DNA of 64,000 bases, taken from assembly GCA_017405965.1 (NCBI GenBank), contig JAFQZK010000022.1, positions 62,001-126,000 on the forward strand. Reading direction: 5' to 3'. Of the stretch, positions 61,268-64,000 are shown in pieces (position 1 is the stretch's first letter; each line of letters opens with the position of its first letter). The position numbers and the translations under genes are program-made. The notes beneath the pieces were generated by a model. It was not told the DNA's origin, made no database searches, and saw only the letters and a list, made by a program, of their open reading frames with translations. The DNA is from Muribaculaceae bacterium. GTDB lineage: Bacteria > Bacteroidota > Bacteroidia > Bacteroidales > Muribaculaceae.

Positions 61268-62953
61268 GTGATGAAAACAATGTTGAAATATATCGCAGCA
61301 GTGATGGTCATGTGCGTGACGATGTTCACGGGACAGGCAAGAACCATCGACATCAACGTGAGCAAAGTCAAGGGCGACCTGCCCATGCAGTTGCGCAAGC
61401 TGTGTGCCCAGGCGACATACAACGACACGGTCATCCTCAACTTCGGCAAGGGCATCTACACCATCGATGCCACCATCGAGTGCCGCGGCCACGTCATCAT
61501 CAAGGGCAAGAGCAGCAAGCAGTCCAAGATTGTCTTCAACCAGGGACACAGCCGCAACGGCCAGAAGGCTTACATCTCCGACGCCTTCTTCAAGTTCCAC
61601 GGTACGCCCAGCCACCCCATCAGCGTGTCCATCAGCGATATATCCTTCGACATCAAGCGCCATGACAGCATCTGGTGGAAAGACGGCGAGCGCTATGCCG
61701 TCAAGATCTACCATGCCGACGGGGTCAATGTCCACCACGTGGACAGCTACCTCGAAAACGCTTATATCACCAACTTTGACCTGCACGTGTGCTCCAACGT
61801 CTCCTTCACCGACAACGTCATCACCAACTACAACAACTGCGAGACCGGTGGCTGCCTCTGGATCAGGGGAGAGATGCACAATGTCAGGGTGAGCGATAAC
61901 AAGTTCTACAAGTACGGCAAGGACGAGACGTTGGCCTTCTTTGACAACGTGGTCGATAACACGCGCGATTACGTCCGCGGTATCGCCAGCCGCACAGATA
62001 TCATCGTCGAGAACAATGAATTCTACTATGGCGGATACGACCGCCGCGACAAGGATTCCAAGGCCAACTGCGGCATGATATTCTCGCTCTTCACCAACGA
62101 CCTGAAGGACAGCGACCGCTGCACCACGAGCAATTTCCACCTGAGGAACAACAAATTCTACGTCAGCGATGTCTGCACGCGTTGCATCTTCATCGGATTC
62201 TCGCCCAAGGATGTCCACAACGACATCTATGTGGAAAACAACCAGATCGTCAACAACAGCGTCGACCGCAACAGGCGGTACTATCATGATGACTTCACGA
62301 TTCAGGACGAGAGCGCAGCCGGCGATACCATCCACCTAATCGGCAACACCGTCAAAAACAAGAACCTGGTCATCAACAACGACGGTGACAACGCCTACAT
62401 CTTCCTGCATCTCTACCGCGGCAACGTGTCGTTGGTGGGCAACAAAGTCACCGACGAGGTGACCGTCAATCCCCACACGGGCAAGTATGCGGGCATACGG
62501 CTCGTCTACTGCGGCTCCAACGACGGCTCGGTAACGATGAGGGACAATGTGTTTAAGGGCATCGGCCGCCTCGCCCACTTCAGCACCAGCAAGGGTATTG
62601 ACCGATTCACCCTCAATGCCAGGAACAACTACTTTGCCGGCGAGACACGCATCTATTGCGACAACATCAAGTCGCTCGACATTGACTTCACCGGCAACAC
62701 GTTTGTCAGCAACAGCGTCAATTTCTTCCTCAACAACTTCGCTTCAAAGGGGTCGGTGACGTTCAACAACAACGATGTGACCATCAAATCGGGCAACGGG
62801 CAGTTCATCACGGGTTCCAGCGACAAGGCCAAGTTTGACAAACTGGAAATCCAGAACAACGTCTTCCGCGGCGTGAAAGGCGAGCAGGACTTGTTCCGCA
62901 ACGTCAATAGGGTCAGCAAGCGCAAGGTGAGCCACAACGCCATCTCGAGGTGA
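61268..62953 (+). CDS. secreted right-handed parallel beta-helix protein
   Basis: 561 residues. A signal peptide is followed, from about residue 25, by repeated short strands of the pectate-lyase/polygalacturonase kind (TVILNFGKGIYTIDATIECR, HVIIKGKSSKQSKIVFNQG, NVSFTDNVITNYNNCETGGC, NFHLRNNKFYVSDVCTRC, KSLDIDFTGNTFVSNSVNFF). Such folds occur in polysaccharide lyases, epimerases and phage-like tailspikes; I see no clear catalytic motif. It lies 44 bp after the GT gene in the exopolysaccharide locus, so a role in trimming, modifying or binding the polymer is plausible. Confidence 0.8.
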   Translation: MMKTMLKYIAAVMVMCVTMFTGQARTIDINVSKVKGDLPMQLRKLCAQATYNDTVILNFGKGIYTIDATIECRGHVIIKGKSSKQSKIVFNQGHSRNGQKAYISDAFFKFHGTPSHPISVSISDISFDIKRHDSIWWKDGERYAVKIYHADGVNVHHVDSYLENAYITNFDLHVCSNVSFTDNVITNYNNCETGGCLWIRGEMHNVRVSDNKFYKYGKDETLAFFDNVVDNTRDYVRGIASRTDIIVENNEFYYGGYDRRDKDSKANCGMIFSLFTNDLKDSDRCTTSNFHLRNNKFYVSDVCTRCIFIGFSPKDVHNDIYVENNQIVNNSVDRNRRYYHDDFTIQDESAAGDTIHLIGNTVKNKNLVINNDGDNAYIFLHLYRGNVSLVGNKVTDEVTVNPHTGKYAGIRLVYCGSNDGSVTMRDNVFKGIGRLAHFSTSKGIDRFTLNARNNYFAGETRIYCDNIKSLDIDFTGNTFVSNSVNFFLNNFASKGSVTFNNNDVTIKSGNGQFITGSSDKAKFDKLEIQNNVFRGVKGEQDLFRNVNRVSKRKVSHNAISR

Positions 62954-63005
62954 GGCTGCAACCGGAGCAACAATTACTACAGACCTCGTTTTTGACCGAA
63001 AACCG

Positions 63006-63252
63006 ATTTTAATGCAGGGCAACCGCACCAAAATCGGTTGTGCGCGACAAGTCATGCTGTGTGTCAGACGCCCAAAGGGCGGCCCATTGAATAAGGGGTC
63101 GCCTCCAGCGACATGGATTGTTGCATGCTTATCCTTGGGTACGCAATCCATTTCGCTATCACTCAACGAATTGCATTACCCAGGGTTACTCAGAGGCCAC
63201 CCTCCGGGTGTTTTTTGCGACACATTTTGGTGCGGTTGCCCTGATTTTAATG
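63006..63252. mobile_element. MITE-like element (229 bp) with 20-bp terminal inverted repeats and 9-bp target duplication
   Basis: The element spans 63015-63243. Its ends are CAGGGCAACCGCACCAAAAT (63015-63034) and its exact inverse (63224-63243). ATTTTAATG occurs immediately on both sides (63006-63014 and 63244-63252), a 9-bp target-site duplication. The inside has no credible gene. It holds an 8-bp stem (ATGGATTG 63113-63120 with CAATCCAT 63144-63151) and a CACCC/GGGTG hairpin with T6 at 63198-63216. This is the layout of a non-autonomous element mobilised by an unlinked transposase; no transposase for it is in the window. Confidence 0.85.
63198..63216 (+). terminator. terminator-like hairpin inside the MITE
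   Basis: CACCC (63198-63202), loop TCC, GGGTG (63206-63210), then T6. It could end transcription of the upstream locus and separate it from the next gene. Confidence 0.6.
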
Positions 63253-63285
63253 TGCCTTTAGCGGTATCTCATGCTATTTTTTTTG

Positions 63286-63293
63286 TAACTTTG
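63286..63293 (+). promoter_or_regulatory. -7 element for the glycosyltransferase at the right edge
   Basis: TAACTTTG matches TAnnTTTG just outside the MITE, with the start near 63300. No -33 TTTG. It suggests the gene can be expressed despite the insertion. Confidence 0.5.
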
Positions 63294-63316
63294 CGCACAC
63301 TATGGCCGCAACAAGC

Positions 63317-64000
63317 ATGAAGGTACTGATCATCAACTGCATTCTCTCGACAGCCGAGCATGGCATCATCAAGCGCAAGGAGTCCATCAGCGATTGCATG
63401 ATCAGTAACTTTGCGCGCGGTTTCATCGAGTTGGGGCACCAGGTGACTCTGCTGGCGTCGGCCGAGTTCATGCCCACCGGCAAAGACGAAGGGCTGCCGT
63501 TTGACGTCATCTATTTCCCTTCACAACTGCCCCGGGTGTTCAAGCCCTCGCTACTGCCATGGCCACGCGGGATGCGCCAGTGGCTCAAGCAACATGCAGG
63601 AGGTTATGACCTGGTCATCACCAGCGAAGCCTTCCAGATTTCTTCACTCATCGCCTCACGGGTGTGTCCCTCGCGCCTGATCATCTGGCAAGAGATGGAC
63701 CGTCACCAGCGTCTGTTATTCAAGCTGCCGTCACGACTGTGGCACAACACCGTGGTGCGCCTGCTGATGCGTGACGTGACCATTGTGCCCCGCAGCGAGC
63801 CCGCCAGGGAGTTCATCGGCCGCTATAGCCGCCGCGTGAGCGATGTGACCGTCGACCACGGCACCGATGGCCGTGTCCTCCATCCCGGCGAGGAGCACGA
63901 CAAGGCCTTCATCGTCGTTTCCCAACTGGTCAAGCGCAAGAACGTGGACAGCATCATCGCCAAGTTTGCCCGCCTCGTGGCCCGCGAGGAATATAAAGAT
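63317..64000 (+). CDS. glycosyltransferase, GT4-like, cut by the window end
   Basis: 228 codons seen, no stop before the edge. The start is taken at ATG 63317 (MKVLIINCILSTAEHGIIKR); 63302 is possible but only about 2 nt from the predicted transcription start. The N-terminal GT-B half is visible: RGFIELGHQVTLLASAEFMP, GGYDLVITSEAFQISSLIA, LIIWQEMDRHQRLLFKLPSR, and AFIVVSQLVKRKNVDSIIAK, which opens the C-terminal donor-binding half. Likely part of the same polysaccharide locus. Confidence 0.8.
   Translation, partial: MKVLIINCILSTAEHGIIKRKESISDCMISNFARGFIELGHQVTLLASAEFMPTGKDEGLPFDVIYFPSQLPRVFKPSLLPWPRGMRQWLKQHAGGYDLVITSEAFQISSLIASRVCPSRLIIWQEMDRHQRLLFKLPSRLWHNTVVRLLMRDVTIVPRSEPAREFIGRYSRRVSDVTVDHGTDGRVLHPGEEHDKAFIVVSQLVKRKNVDSIIAKFARLVAREEYKD

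Noticed and set aside
63012-63320. 102-residue open frame inside the MITE
   Set aside because: It begins in one inverted repeat and ends past the other, with an implausible Cys/Pro-rich composition; chance frame.

Overview
The window reads as chromosome of a Bacteroidales bacterium, most likely of the Muribaculaceae/Prevotellaceae side (inference). Reasons: promoters repeatedly match the Bacteroidetes sigma pattern (TTG/TTTG, about 20 bp, TAnnTTTG); starts lack Shine-Dalgarno sequences and sit in A-rich leaders; L13, S2, HolB and the AddB-like nuclease have Bacteroidetes-type sequences; and there is a secreted protein with a C-terminal tail resembling a type IX sorting domain. Most genes are GC-rich. 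I saw no rRNA, tRNA or CRISPR array.

Layout. 0-4.7 kb: the start of a secreted protein (cut by the window edge), a PatB/MalY-type aminotransferase, dapF, and a fused ADP-forming acyl-CoA synthetase. 4.7-8.3 kb: an accessory patch with a REP-associated tyrosine transposase (RAYT), its flanking palindromes, and a 705-residue repeat protein. 8.4-13.7 kb: translation genes (rplM-rpsI-rpsB-tsf, rplY-pth, an S4-domain protein) with likely structured leaders. 13.7-18.7 kb: an AddB-like nuclease, holB, and a vsr endonuclease with no methylase beside it. 18.8-27.6 kb: a citrate block, citD-citE-citF-citX-citCG (a CitC-CitG fusion), then aconitase and NADP-isocitrate dehydrogenase. 27.6-33.8 kb: a second accessory patch with a second RAYT carrying a different palindrome family, a secreted protein, and an AT-richer TPR protein.

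33.9-36.8 kb holds the most interesting system: corA, a Tat-signal Cys-rich repeat protein with 12 C-x5-C modules, and a radical SAM/SPASM enzyme with an N-terminal PqqD-like domain. The last two look like the precursor and maturase of a ribosomally made, post-translationally modified peptide (RiPP). I cannot assign it to a named class.

36.9-45.2 kb: envelope housekeeping (DUF3332 lipoprotein, MltF-like transglycosylase, CdsA; uridine phosphorylase; murF-thioesterase-dprA; ddl). Ddl makes the dipeptide that MurF uses, and dapF near the left end supplies meso-diaminopimelate. 45.3-51.5 kb: an alpha-glucan operon (SLC45-type transporter, DPE2-type 4-alpha-glucanotransferase, pullulanase) with a possible LacI-type operator region. 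51.5-53.6 kb: two tandem acyltransferase-3 membrane proteins. 53.8-64 kb: an exopolysaccharide locus (flippase, Wza-like and Wzc-like proteins, polymerase/ligase, glycosyltransferase, a beta-helix protein, a glycosyltransferase cut by the window end). It is interrupted by a 229-bp element with 20-bp terminal inverted repeats and a 9-bp target duplication.

Mobile or repetitive elements are a theme: two RAYTs each near its own palindrome family, a repeated hairpin-plus-palindrome module, and one MITE-like insertion. All functions are read from sequence and family knowledge; no database search was run.
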